The notes: generated by a model not told the origin, from the sequence alone. DNA of 64,000 bases from Actinomycetes bacterium (GCA_024637035.1 JAGXFW010000015.1:101910-165909); one strand, 5' to 3'. Shown: positions 27,644 through 36,022, counted from the stretch's first letter. A program made the numbers and translations.

Positions 27644-28846
27644 GTGCGTAGGAGTCCCCCACCCGGCTTCGAACCGGAGGGCCTTGCCCCACCGCCGCTC
27701 GCCGATGGGCCGTGGCCGGTGGCGTCGATCGCCCTGGACGTGTCCGGCGAGTGCAACCTGGCCTGTCGCTACTGCGCCGAGCGTGCCACGCAGCCGGCTC
27801 GTCCGCCCATGTCTGAGTCCGTCTTGCAGGACGCCTGGGGATTCTTCGCCTCGCGCCCAACTCCCAAGGGCCGCTCTATCCACTTGGGCAGTGGCGAACC
27901 GCTCCTAGCCATGCCGATCCTCCGCTCACTCGACCGCTTGGTGCGGGAAGCCAACGATCCGAGCCTGAGCGTGCACCTCACCACCAACGGCACGCTCACC
28001 ACGCCGGATGTCCGCGATTGGCTGGTGGAGTCGGGCTGGCACATCAAGGTGAGTCTAGACGGGCCTGCGACCGTGCAGGATAGGTGGCGCCCCCACCGCA
28101 GCGGCGAGGGCACCTACAGTCAAGTCGCGGAGACGGTCGTCGATCTGGCTCGTCGCCTGTCGCCGTCCCGGTTCAGCGTCACAGCTGTGCTGTGTCGCGG
28201 CTCAGACCCGCAGGAAGTCCTCGACGATCTGGTGTCCCTCGGAGTGCGCCGCATCCAGTTGATACCCGTGGCCCATGACCGGGAGGACTTCCTGCCCTCG
28301 TCTGCCGACATCCAACGCTACGAACGGTTCATCATGAGGCACGCGCGGCGTCACCTGGAGTCGGAGTCGTGGGACGATATCCCCCGCCTGCCCAACTTCC
28401 GCACGCCTGTCTTCCGCCTGATGGGCCTCGCGAACAGGCGCACGAGTTGTGGGGCGGGTCGCTCGTTCGTAAGCATCGGACCGGATGGGAGCATATTCCC
28501 CTGCTTCCGTCTTGCCGGGATCGACCGCTACCGTATCGGTCGCCTGCAGGATGGCATCGATGCAGCGGAGATCTGCCGATTCCAGCGGGATGGTGGCCGG
28601 CCGTACGAGGAGCGTGCGGCCTGCGGTCGGTGTTGGCTTGCGCCCCTCTGCGGCGGACCGTGCTTCGCCGTCGCCGAGATGTTCGGGCCGGGAGGCGGAC
28701 GTCCTCTCGATCTCCATTACGCCTATCGGGCCGCAGATGCAACAGCCGCTGTGTGGCTCGTTCAGCAGCTCCGGCTGCGGGACCCAGACCGCCTGCTCGA
28801 GTTCTTCCCCGAGGACGTCCTCGACGCTCTTGCGGATTCGCACTAG
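27644..28846 (+). CDS. Radical SAM/SPASM peptide maturase 2
   Basis: A 400-residue second radical SAM enzyme, distinct from its neighbour. Cluster ligands are Cys37, Cys41 and Cys44 (ECNLACRYC); GSGEPL replaces the usual GGEP. A C-terminal SPASM-type domain has SCGAGRSF, FPC, and ACGRCWLAPLCGGPC. It begins six bases after the stop of maturase 1, with GGAG nine bases before its GTG, so translation is coupled. Residues 1-27 are proline-rich and no RRE is seen. A pair of dissimilar SPASM enzymes acting on one short peptide implies two different modifications or a heterodimer; this is inference. The gene ends 29 bp from the convergent selenoprotein gene. Confidence 0.85.
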   Translation: MRRSPPPGFEPEGLAPPPLADGPWPVASIALDVSGECNLACRYCAERATQPARPPMSESVLQDAWGFFASRPTPKGRSIHLGSGEPLLAMPILRSLDRLVREANDPSLSVHLTTNGTLTTPDVRDWLVESGWHIKVSLDGPATVQDRWRPHRSGEGTYSQVAETVVDLARRLSPSRFSVTAVLCRGSDPQEVLDDLVSLGVRRIQLIPVAHDREDFLPSSADIQRYERFIMRHARRHLESESWDDIPRLPNFRTPVFRLMGLANRRTSCGAGRSFVSIGPDGSIFPCFRLAGIDRYRIGRLQDGIDAAEICRFQRDGGRPYEERAACGRCWLAPLCGGPCFAVAEMFGPGGGRPLDLHYAYRAADATAAVWLVQQLRLRDPDRLLEFFPEDVLDALADSH

Positions 28847-28875
28847 ACCGAATCGCCCGCGGCAACAGCGAACCG

Positions 28876-29520
28876 CTAGGCACTCTCCAGATACCCGTCG
28901 ATCGCGGCCTTCAGCTCGTCCGGCTTGAACCCGTATGGTCCGAGCCCTCCGGCGTAGACCACGCGACCATCGACTCCGATCAGGTACAGACGTGTCGGCC
29001 ATCCCGCATACGCGGCGTTGACCCGGTCGTCCATCTCATCGACGTAGGTACGGATACCGTATTGGAGCGCCGTCTCGCATTCGCCTGCCACGGCCCTCCG
29101 CTCTTCGATGGTCCTGGGATCAAGATGGTCCATCGAGACCTTCGGGGCATACCTCTTGATGATCCTACCTAGGAGGGGTCCGCCCAACCACCAGCCGTCC
29201 CTGGGGTGTGCCTCGCGGATGTAGACGCCCAAGAACTGCACCCGCTCGTGGTACTGCTCGTACAGATCGTGGAGACGCACGGTCCCCTTGACGAAGGGCG
29301 GTCAGGTGAAGCTGCCGAACACCAGCGCCACCGGCCGCTTCCCCCGGAAGTCGGAGAGCGTGACCGATAGCGCGCCCGTCGTGTCGAACAAGGTGAAGTC
29401 CGGTGCCATATCCCCGGCCTTGGGAGCCCGCTCGTCGAGCCCCTTGATCCATGGCATCAGCTTCTTGCGGTACCGGATCGTGGTCCTGATCTCGTTCACA
29501 ACGTCCGTGAAGGTCGTCAT
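28876..29520 (-). CDS. Deiodinase-like thioredoxin-fold selenoprotein (UGA = Sec73)
   Basis: A 214-residue thioredoxin-fold protein read through an in-frame TGA at 29302-29304. Across the TGA the sequence is FGSFT-U-PPFVKG, the active-site pattern of iodothyronine deiodinases. Downstream are the family's YIREAHPRDGW motif and DRVNAAYAGWPTRLYLI, then the terminal VVYAGGLGPYGF. Conservation on both sides of the TGA shows that it encodes selenocysteine rather than stopping translation. ATG 29520 has GGGAG five bases upstream. A hairpin 17 nt after the TGA fits a bacterial SECIS. The substrate is unknown; bacterial members probably act as thiol/seleno-dependent redox enzymes rather than hormone deiodinases. 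Confidence 0.88.
29265..29284 (-). promoter_or_regulatory. Candidate bSECIS hairpin for the deiodinase-like selenoprotein
   Basis: On the minus strand GACCGTG-CGTCTC-CACGATC folds into a stem of six pairs with one C/A mismatch and a six-base loop with G at loop position 2. The loop starts 24 nt after the UGA, inside the range usual for bacterial SECIS elements. Confidence 0.5.
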
Positions 29521-29616
29521 CCCAACTCCCAAGCCTCGAGGTTCCCGTGAGGCGACATCACGCCGGAGAGTCTAGCTCCTCCGGGAGACGACGCCGAAGC
29601 GAGTGGCGACGGGCTG

Positions 29617-30078
29617 CTACTGGTAGGTGCGGCCGTCGTGCTCGATCCATCCCGCGACGTGGCTCCCCGTCGGGTCGTGATGCGTCCAATGCAGGATGCC
29701 GCCCTGTGCGTTCCACTCATACTCGCCTTTGAACGAGACAGCGTCGCCGACGCGGAGCGCATCTATTCGTGGAGCGATATCGATGTTGTGCGCCACAAGG
29801 AGGGTCTGCCCCGAGTCCAATCGAACGATGAACCGTTGATGACGGTCGCCATCGGTGTCGTCGGCCAGTAGCTTGGACACCACTCCATGCCCCTCGAGTT
29901 CTAGATCGCCTGCCCGATCGGCAAACGCACGTGCGAAGTCGGCGTCGCTGTCGACGACCGATGTGGCCCCCTGGTCGGCCCCGGGCTCGCTCGGAGCCGG
30001 GGTCGGCGGCCAACCCCACTGAACGACAGCCGCCAGGAGCACCAGAACGATGGCGCCTGCGAGCAACAGCTTCTTCAT
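29617..30078 (-). CDS. DUF3465 family protein
   Basis: A 153-residue protein with an N-terminal membrane anchor or signal peptide (KKLLLAGAIVLVLLAAVVQWG), a short Pro/Ala linker, and a DUF3465 domain from about residue 55: GHGVVSKLLADDTDGDRHQR, then FIVRLDSGQTLLVAHNIDIA, VGDAVSFKGEYEWN and HWTHHDP. It looks like an OB-fold-type exported domain; its function is not known. GGAGG precedes the ATG. It sits between the selenoprotein and mscL, all on the minus strand but with separate spacers. Confidence 0.8.
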   Translation of the reverse strand: MKKLLLAGAIVLVLLAAVVQWGWPPTPAPSEPGADQGATSVVDSDADFARAFADRAGDLELEGHGVVSKLLADDTDGDRHQRFIVRLDSGQTLLVAHNIDIAPRIDALRVGDAVSFKGEYEWNAQGGILHWTHHDPTGSHVAGWIEHDGRTYQ

Positions 30079-30112
30079 GCCGGGCGGAACCTCCTCCGAA
30101 ACCGCGTGAACT

Positions 30113-30493
30113 CTAGCGCTTCAGAGCGTCCCGAATCTCGCGGAGAAGGACTATTTCTTCCGGGTCGGCTTCCGGCGCTGCTTCTACGACAACGGCGGTC
30201 CAGGCCAGGTAGGCCTGGTAGGGCCTGACGACGAAGAAGAATACGGCGAAGGCGATCGAGATGAAGGTGACGAGTGCGGTTAGGAACGCTCCGAACATGA
30301 TCTCCGAGTTATTGATCGTGGCGATCATGACGCCGTCGAAGTTCGGCTGGCCGAACATGATGCCCACGATCGGCATGATGATCTTCTCGACGAGCGCTCC
30401 GATCAGCGCAGCTGTCGCCAAGGCCATCACCAGGCCGACGGCTACCTCGATGAGACCAGGCCTGACTGCGAAGTCCTTGAATTCCTTGAGCAT
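30113..30493 (-). CDS. mscL: Large-conductance mechanosensitive channel
   Basis: MscL is a pentameric emergency valve that opens under membrane tension during osmotic downshock. The 126-residue protein has the hallmark N-terminal amphipathic helix MLKEFKDFAVRP, TM1 (LIEVAVGLVMALATAALIGA), the loop with the VGIMFG motif, TM2 (FGAFLTALVTFISIAFAVFF) and a charged C-terminal helix. Length is normal. ATG 30493 is chosen because AGGAGG lies seven bases upstream. The next minus-strand gene, DUF3465, begins 34 bp downstream. Confidence 0.95.
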   Translation of the reverse strand: MLKEFKDFAVRPGLIEVAVGLVMALATAALIGALVEKIIMPIVGIMFGQPNFDGVMIATINNSEIMFGAFLTALVTFISIAFAVFFFVVRPYQAYLAWTAVVVEAAPEADPEEIVLLREIRDALKR

Positions 30494-30693
30494 GGGGTTC
30501 CCTCCTAGAATTGTTTCGTGCATGAAACTACCCGGAGCAACGAGCCGCCAACCGCTCTCCTCGGCCGACCCCGGTCTCGTCTCTCGCGAGCACCGCGGCG
30601 CTTGCCCGCTTTTCCTTCTGGGTAGACGTCGGTTGTCGTCCTGATCGGGATGACCCCGGCGATGGCGGAAGCGGAACCGAAGGGGGCAACGGG

Positions 30694-32361
30694 ATGGACT
30701 CCGCACCAAGCGCGAGGCGGCCGTACGGCACCGGCCTTGCCGTGGGCCTCGCACTGACGTCGGCTCTCACCGCGATCCTGTTCCTCGGCTTCAGGGCGGG
30801 ACTACCCTTCATCCCCTTCGACGTGTTCGACTGGGTCACGCGGGTGCTGCCGGGCCGGCTGGTCATATTCGGTGTCGAGACGATGTCCAGCACGCTGCAG
30901 GCGCTCGGGTTCAACATCAAGGACACCGCCAAGACGACCGAGCACATGATGGCGGTCACCGGTCTTCTCGGCACCGGCTCCGTACTCGGCATGGTCTTCT
31001 TCGCGATCGTCAGCACGGCCGACCGTGCCCGGACGTGGCTCTATGGGGTCGGAGTGGGGCTCCTCTTCGGAATCCCGATCCTCGTGATCGTCCTCACGAT
31101 GAACACGTCGTCCACGGCACCCGCGGCTCTCGTGGTGATCTGGATCGTCGCGACCTTCGCAGTGTGGGGCGCCGCGCTCGGCTGGTCGGTGACCCGGGCC
31201 GGCATGGGGACACAAGCGGCGGCACCGGAATTGGCGCCCCAGTCGGCGCTAGAGCCGGCGCCCGAAGTGGTACGCGCGGACGAAGACCGTGACGTGGTGC
31301 GCCTTGGCAGGCGTCGATTCCTCGTGCAGCTGGGTGGAGCGACGGCCGCGATCACGCTGGTGGGGGCGGGTCTGGGCGCGGTACTGCGCACGAGCGAGGA
31401 GCAGCCCGTCCCGACCGACGGGCAGACCACGGTCCCTCTCCCGAACGCGGATTCCTTGATCGAACCCGTTCCGGGGACACGCGCCGAATACACCCCGGTG
31501 GAGGATCACTACCGCATCGACATCAACGCGACTCCGCCGAATGTCGACGGAACCGCTTGGCAACTCAAGATATTCGGTCTGGTCGCGAACCCGCTCACCC
31601 TCTCCATCGATCAGATCGTGTCCGACTACGAGCCGGTGGATCAGTTCGTCACCCTCGCCTGCGTCTCCAACCCCCTCGGCGGTCCCTTGATCGGCACGAC
31701 GCTCTGGACCGGGGCGCGCCTGCAAGATGTGCTCGCCGACGTCGGCGTTCAAGAGAGCGCGACGTACGCCCGCATCTACTCGATCGACGGCTTCCACGAG
31801 ACCCTGGCGCTCGACCTCGTTCGGTCGGAGCCGCGCATCATGCTCGCCTACGACTGGGACGGTGCCCCCCTGCCCCGCGCTCACGGATATCCGCTCCGCA
31901 TCTACATCCCCGACCACTACGGTATGAAGCAGCCGCGCTGGATCGAAGAGATCGAGTTGGTCGACGAGTACGTCGACGGCTACTGGGTCACGCGCGGCTG
32001 GGACCGTGAGGCGACGATGAAGGTCACCTCCGTTATCGACGTGGTGGCGGTGGACGGCGTCATCGAACGTGACGGCGGCCGCTTCGTCCCGGTGGGCGGG
32101 ATAGCCCACGCCGGCGCACGGAGTATCTCTCGGGTGGAGGTGCAGGTCGACGACGGCGACTGGCAGGAGGCGACCATGCGTCCGCCACTCTCTGACACCA
32201 CCTGGGTCATCTGGCGCTACGAGTGGCCGTTCCAGGCCGGGGAGCACACCTTCCGCGTTCGCTGCACCGACGGCGGGGGAGCGTCTCAGGTCACGGAGCC
32301 GCAGGGCACCTTCCCCTCGGGTGCGACTGGCATCGACTCGTCCTCCGCGCGACTCGAGTAG
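30694..32361 (+). CDS. Membrane-anchored sulfite-oxidase-like molybdopterin protein
   Basis: A 555-residue protein joining four or five N-terminal membrane helices (residues 1-170) to a twin-arginine-like GRRRFLVQLGG helix near 208 and then an external sulfite-oxidase fold (about 260-545). The predicted molybdenum ligand is Cys323 in TLACVSNPLGG, and HGYPLR and WIEEIEL are family strands. The C-terminal Ig-like dimerisation domain is present. Family members oxidise or reduce small substrates in the cell envelope; YedY-type relatives repair methionine sulfoxide. The substrate here is unknown. It is divergent from mscL and has an unusual arrangement of membrane domain before the Mo domain in one chain. 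Confidence 0.82.
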   Translation: MDSAPSARRPYGTGLAVGLALTSALTAILFLGFRAGLPFIPFDVFDWVTRVLPGRLVIFGVETMSSTLQALGFNIKDTAKTTEHMMAVTGLLGTGSVLGMVFFAIVSTADRARTWLYGVGVGLLFGIPILVIVLTMNTSSTAPAALVVIWIVATFAVWGAALGWSVTRAGMGTQAAAPELAPQSALEPAPEVVRADEDRDVVRLGRRRFLVQLGGATAAITLVGAGLGAVLRTSEEQPVPTDGQTTVPLPNADSLIEPVPGTRAEYTPVEDHYRIDINATPPNVDGTAWQLKIFGLVANPLTLSIDQIVSDYEPVDQFVTLACVSNPLGGPLIGTTLWTGARLQDVLADVGVQESATYARIYSIDGFHETLALDLVRSEPRIMLAYDWDGAPLPRAHGYPLRIYIPDHYGMKQPRWIEEIELVDEYVDGYWVTRGWDREATMKVTSVIDVVAVDGVIERDGGRFVPVGGIAHAGARSISRVEVQVDDGDWQEATMRPPLSDTTWVIWRYEWPFQAGEHTFRVRCTDGGGASQVTEPQGTFPSGATGIDSSSARLE

Positions 32362-32389
32362 CGCGTCCAACCAGGTCGGCGCCAGGGCG

Positions 32390-32566
32390 GTGATCGTGCG
32401 AGGCCGAGATCAGACCGAACAATTACCCCTGCCGGACGACCCGTATTTCGTGGTGGGTTTCGCCTACGAACCGGACCTGAGCGTGCCGGTCATGGAGCAG
32501 TTCGAGTACCGGTTCCTGGACGAGTCTGGCGATGACGTGACCGAGGATCTCGTGCTGCAGCAGTGA
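32390..32566 (+). CDS. Small hypothetical ORF or gene fragment
   Basis: A possible 58-residue protein reading VIVRGRDQTEQLPLPDDP then YFVVGFAYEPDLSVPVMEQF, lying 28 bp after the sulfite-oxidase-like gene. It has a GTG start without a convincing Shine-Dalgarno and no recognised domain. It may be a short real gene or the tail of a lost one. Confidence 0.25.
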   Translation: MIVRGRDQTEQLPLPDDPYFVVGFAYEPDLSVPVMEQFEYRFLDESGDDVTEDLVLQQ

Positions 32567-32603
32567 TCACCCGCAGAGTGGTCAGGGATGGGCTCACATC
32601 GAG

Positions 32604-32609
32604 TATCAT
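32604..32609 (+). promoter_or_regulatory. Possible -10 element before the DUF3048 gene
   Basis: TATCAT followed by GTCCCC lies 60 bp upstream of the DUF3048 start. A similar TATGAT-GTCCCC occurs at 33818-33829 before the next gene. No good -35 is visible for either. Confidence 0.25.
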
Positions 32610-32669
32610 GTCCCCGCCGATGACGACCGCAAGCGATGGAGATGACGTGCGCGAACGAGGGACGTCCTA

Positions 32670-33764
32670 GTGACGAAGTTCAAGCGGGCTGCCAGGCGAC
32701 TCCGCCTTGGAGTCCTCCTGGCCACCTGTCTGGCCCTGACGATCGTGGCTGCGGCGTCATGTGGCAGCAACGAGCCGGCCGAAGTCACCACCACCTCCAC
32801 GACCGCGCCCCCCACCACCACGACGACCGAACCCCCCACCACCACGACGACCACCGAACCCCCGCCTGTCTACTGGCCGCTCACCGGCCTCGAAGCCCCC
32901 GATGAGGCCGCCACCCGCGTGCGAGTGGTATCCGTGAAGATCGAGAATTCCTCGGCCGCCCGGCCGCAGAGTAACCTCGACCAGGCCGACGTGGTCTACG
33001 AGACGATCACGGAAGGCGGCATCACCCGGTTCAACGCCTTGTACCATTCGGTGGCACCGGACGTCGTCGGCCCGGTTCGCAGCGCCCGCCTCTCCGACGT
33101 CGACATCGTGCCCCAGTACTCGGCCGTCTTCGCCCACGTCGGGGGCAACACGCAGGTGGGATCGGGCATGAGGTCGGCCGGGATCGAGGATATCGATCAG
33201 TTCTACGAACCGTCGGCGTACTGGCGGTCGAAGGAACGGCGCATACCCCACAACATGTACGCGAGCGTCCCGAAGCTACGTGCGGTCGCCGAGGGGCGGG
33301 GGTTCGCGGTGGAAAAGGAGATCCCCGGTCTGGAGTTCGACCTTGACCCGACGCCAACGACCCCGACGGTTCTCAAGGTGACCATCCCGTTCTCCTCGAG
33401 CAACGTGGTCACGTGGGACTTCGACCCCGAGAGCCGCACCTACCGACGCATGAACTCCGGCCGGGTCCACCTCGACGATGTGTCGGGCGAGCAGTACCGA
33501 GCCCACAACGTCGTGGTGATCTGGGCGAAGATGGTGCCTCAGAGCTACAGGGACTCGGCGGGCTCGATAACGTACGACATCGAACTGGAAGGATCCGGCC
33601 CGGCGACCGTGTTCCGCGACGGCCAACGGTACGATGGCGGGTGGGACGCCACCTCGAAGACACCGCCGGTCTTCCGCACGGAGGACGGCTCCCCCATCCT
33701 TCTGTCACCGGGTCGGACCTGGTTCCAAGTCGTCGCCACATCGACGAGCATCTCCGCGGAGTAG
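32670..33764 (+). CDS. DUF3048 (YerB-like) lipoprotein
   Basis: A 364-residue exported lipoprotein. The lipobox AAASC puts the lipid-bearing Cys near residue 30, followed by a Thr/Pro linker (TTTTTEPP repeated). The DUF3048 domain follows: WPLTGLEAPDE, VKIENSSAARPQSNLDQADV, then GPVRSARLSD and IPHNMYA. A C-terminal YerB-type subdomain starts near residue 245. YerB proteins are envelope proteins of unknown function. GTG 32670 has GAGGGAC about ten bases upstream. It is monocistronic by spacing. Confidence 0.85.
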   Translation: MTKFKRAARRLRLGVLLATCLALTIVAAASCGSNEPAEVTTTSTTAPPTTTTTEPPTTTTTTEPPPVYWPLTGLEAPDEAATRVRVVSVKIENSSAARPQSNLDQADVVYETITEGGITRFNALYHSVAPDVVGPVRSARLSDVDIVPQYSAVFAHVGGNTQVGSGMRSAGIEDIDQFYEPSAYWRSKERRIPHNMYASVPKLRAVAEGRGFAVEKEIPGLEFDLDPTPTTPTVLKVTIPFSSSNVVTWDFDPESRTYRRMNSGRVHLDDVSGEQYRAHNVVVIWAKMVPQSYRDSAGSITYDIELEGSGPATVFRDGQRYDGGWDATSKTPPVFRTEDGSPILLSPGRTWFQVVATSTSISAE

Positions 33765-33847
33765 GGGCGAGCGTGCGCATGACGCGACCCGCGCCCACAT
33801 GCGGCGTCTCGTGACGATATGATGTCCCCCATCATGGGAACCTTGGA

Positions 33848-34675
33848 ATGACCGTGCATATCAACGGGAAGCTCGCGCTTGTCACCGGCGGATCACGCGG
33901 CATCGGTCTCGCGGTCTCGAAGGAACTGGCCGCGCGGGGTGCGTCCGTCTGGATCGCCGCTCGCGAACGGGGGCCGCTGGCCCTCGCCCGAGAGCAGATC
34001 GAAGCTGCCCGGCTGAGTGAGCACCAGCGAGTGGGCACCCTCCCGCTCGACGTGAGCGACGCCGCACAGGTGGCCTCGGTGCTGGGCGATCTCACGGCGG
34101 AGGTGGGAACCCCCGACCTGCTGATCAACTGTGCCGGCGTAGCGCACCCGGGACGTTTCGAAGAGCTCAAGCTCGACGTCTTCCGGTGGATGATGGATGT
34201 GAACTACTTCGGCACCGTGCACGTCACCAAGGCGCTCGTGCCCGGCATGATCGCCCGTGGGTCGGGACACATCGTCAACGTCTCGTCCATAGCCGGGTTC
34301 CTCGGTGTCTACGGCTACAGCGCCTACGGAGCCTCGAAGTTCGCGGTCACCGGCCTCTCCGATGTGCTGCGCGCCGAGTTGAAGCACTTGGGTATCAGCG
34401 TTTCCGTGGTGTTCCCTCCAGACACGGATACCGAGCAGCTCGCCTACGAGAGCGAGTTCAAGCCTCCCGTCACCAGGGTCTTAAGCGCGTCCACCAAGCC
34501 GCTCACGCCGGAACGGGTGGCCCGCGAGCTCGTCGACGGGATGGCACGGGGTCGGTACATCATCACCCCAGGCCTCGAAAGCTCCCTCTACTTCCGCGCA
34601 CAGAATCTCCTGGGCCGACTCGCGTATCCGGTCATGGATCTCGTGGTCGCCCGCGCTTGGAAGTCCGCACACTAG
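33848..34675 (+). CDS. 3-ketodihydrosphingosine reductase-like SDR
   Basis: A 275-residue SDR that resembles eukaryotic KDSR, the NADPH enzyme reducing 3-ketosphinganine to sphinganine. Cofactor motif TGGSRGIG near residue 13, NCAG near 97, catalytic Ser (NVSSIAG) and YGASK near 158 are present. The C-terminal PPDTDTEQLAYE segment is the KDSR hallmark. A hydrophobic C-terminus (LGRLAYPVMDLVVARAW) may touch the membrane. Only seven bases separate it from the serine palmitoyltransferase-like gene, whose product is the substrate of this step, which strongly supports the assignment. A weak Shine-Dalgarno precedes ATG 33848; a short ATGATG/CATCAT hairpin lies at 33819-33835. Confidence 0.75.
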   Translation: MTVHINGKLALVTGGSRGIGLAVSKELAARGASVWIAARERGPLALAREQIEAARLSEHQRVGTLPLDVSDAAQVASVLGDLTAEVGTPDLLINCAGVAHPGRFEELKLDVFRWMMDVNYFGTVHVTKALVPGMIARGSGHIVNVSSIAGFLGVYGYSAYGASKFAVTGLSDVLRAELKHLGISVSVVFPPDTDTEQLAYESEFKPPVTRVLSASTKPLTPERVARELVDGMARGRYIITPGLESSLYFRAQNLLGRLAYPVMDLVVARAWKSAH

Positions 34676-34682
34676 GAGACGG

Positions 34683-35870
34683 ATGGACATCTTCAAGAAA
34701 TGCACCGACTTCACCGCCGTCAAGGTAGCCATCGAGCAGGGGTACTACCCCTACTTCATCCCGCTCACGGAGAGCGAGGGCACCGAGGTGGAGGTTCGCG
34801 GGCAGCGGCTGATCATGTGTGGATCGAACAACTATCTGGGCCTGACCAGCCATCCACTGGTTCGCGAGGCCGGCGTGGCTGCGATCGAACGCTTCGGCAC
34901 GAGCTGCACCGGCTCCCGATTCCTGAACGGCAACCTCGAGCTTCACGAACAGCTCGAGGCCGAACTCGCCGACTGGGTGGGCAAGCCGGCGGCGCTAGTG
35001 TTCTCCACCGGCATGCAGGCCAATCTGGGCACCGTCAGCGCGCTGGTAGGCCGTGGCGACATCGTGGTTCTCGACAAGGACGACCATGCCAGCATCGTCG
35101 ACGGCGCGAGGTTGGGCTATGGCACCATGGAGCGCTACCGCCACAACGACATGGCCCACTTGGAAGCCGTTCTCAAGGGGCTGCCCGAGGACCGCGGGAT
35201 ACTCGTGGTGGTAGACGGAGTGTTCAGCATGGAGGGCGACCTGGCCCGTCTGCCCGAGATCAGCGCCTTGTGCCGACGCTACGGAGCGCGACTCATGGTC
35301 GACGACGCCCACGGCATCGGGGTGACGGGAGAAGGCCGAGGCACGGCCGCTCACTTCGGTCTCACCGATGAGGTGGACATCATCATGTCCACCTTCAGCA
35401 AGGCGTTCGCATCGCTCGGAGGGTTCGTAGCCGGCGATGCCGATGTCATCAGCTACGTGAAGCACCACGCCCGCAGCCTCATCTTCAGCGCCAGCGCCAC
35501 CCCGGCCAGCACCGCGTGCGCGCTGGCCTCCCTGCGCGTGATGCACGCCGAGCCGGAGAGGATCGAGCGGGTGAACCGCACCGCCGCCCGCATGCGCGAC
35601 GCATTCCGGGCCATGGGATTCGACACCGGGAATTCCGTCACCCCGATCGTGCCCATCGTCATCGGCGACGACCAACGTACGTTCCTCACTTGGAGGCTGC
35701 TGCTCGAGAACGGGGTGTTCGCCAATCCGGTGATCTCGCCCGCCGTACTGCCCGGGCGCCAGATGCTCCGCACCAGCTACATGGCCACCCACACCGATGC
35801 CCAGCTCGACAGGGTGCTGGAAGTGTTCGCCGCGGTGGGCCGCCAAGTGGGACTGATCGAAGCCGGGTAG
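34683..35870 (+). CDS. spt: Serine palmitoyltransferase (alpha-oxoamine synthase family)
   Basis: A 395-residue PLP enzyme of the alpha-oxoamine synthase family, condensing an amino acid with an acyl-CoA. Motifs include NNYLGLTSHP near residue 44, GTSCTGSR near 72, VDDAHGIG near 206, and the PLP lysine Lys240 in TFSKAFASLGG. Relatives include glycine C-acetyltransferase, AONS and SPT. SPT is favoured because the upstream partner is a KDSR-type reductase, giving the first two steps of sphingoid-base synthesis. TAGGAGACGG lies before the ATG. The last 21 bp of identical sequence recur at 36729, outside the gene. Confidence 0.75.
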   Translation: MDIFKKCTDFTAVKVAIEQGYYPYFIPLTESEGTEVEVRGQRLIMCGSNNYLGLTSHPLVREAGVAAIERFGTSCTGSRFLNGNLELHEQLEAELADWVGKPAALVFSTGMQANLGTVSALVGRGDIVVLDKDDHASIVDGARLGYGTMERYRHNDMAHLEAVLKGLPEDRGILVVVDGVFSMEGDLARLPEISALCRRYGARLMVDDAHGIGVTGEGRGTAAHFGLTDEVDIIMSTFSKAFASLGGFVAGDADVISYVKHHARSLIFSASATPASTACALASLRVMHAEPERIERVNRTAARMRDAFRAMGFDTGNSVTPIVPIVIGDDQRTFLTWRLLLENGVFANPVISPAVLPGRQMLRTSYMATHTDAQLDRVLEVFAAVGRQVGLIEAG

Positions 35871-35880
35871 AGCGCTTGTT

Positions 35881-36022
35881 TCAGGACCGCCCGCCCGGCC
35901 CGTCCTCCAACAGCCTCTTGAGACACGCGAGATCCTTGCGATTCGCCCGTCTCATGGATGCCGCCGGCGACTTCCTCGCGGGGCTCCTCGATCACGATCG
36001 TGCTGCAGACATCGACAGCCAT
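35881..36022 (-). pseudogene. SRPBCC-family gene with internal deletion
   Basis: The 5' piece reads MAVDVCSTIVIEEPREEVA, the start of an SRPBCC (polyketide cyclase/START-like) protein. After a break, another frame reads ASMRRANRKDLACLKRLLED and stops at 35881, which is the typical C-terminal helix of the same family. About 100 central codons are missing and the two ends are out of frame, so a deletion killed the gene. It is convergent with the serine palmitoyltransferase-like gene, ten bases away. Confidence 0.6.

Noticed and set aside
29285..29301. CCCTT-CGTC-AAGGG hairpin directly after the deiodinase UGA as the SECIS
   Set aside because: Its loop begins only about eleven bases after the UGA, closer than is usual for bacterial SECIS; the hairpin at 29265-29284 fits better.
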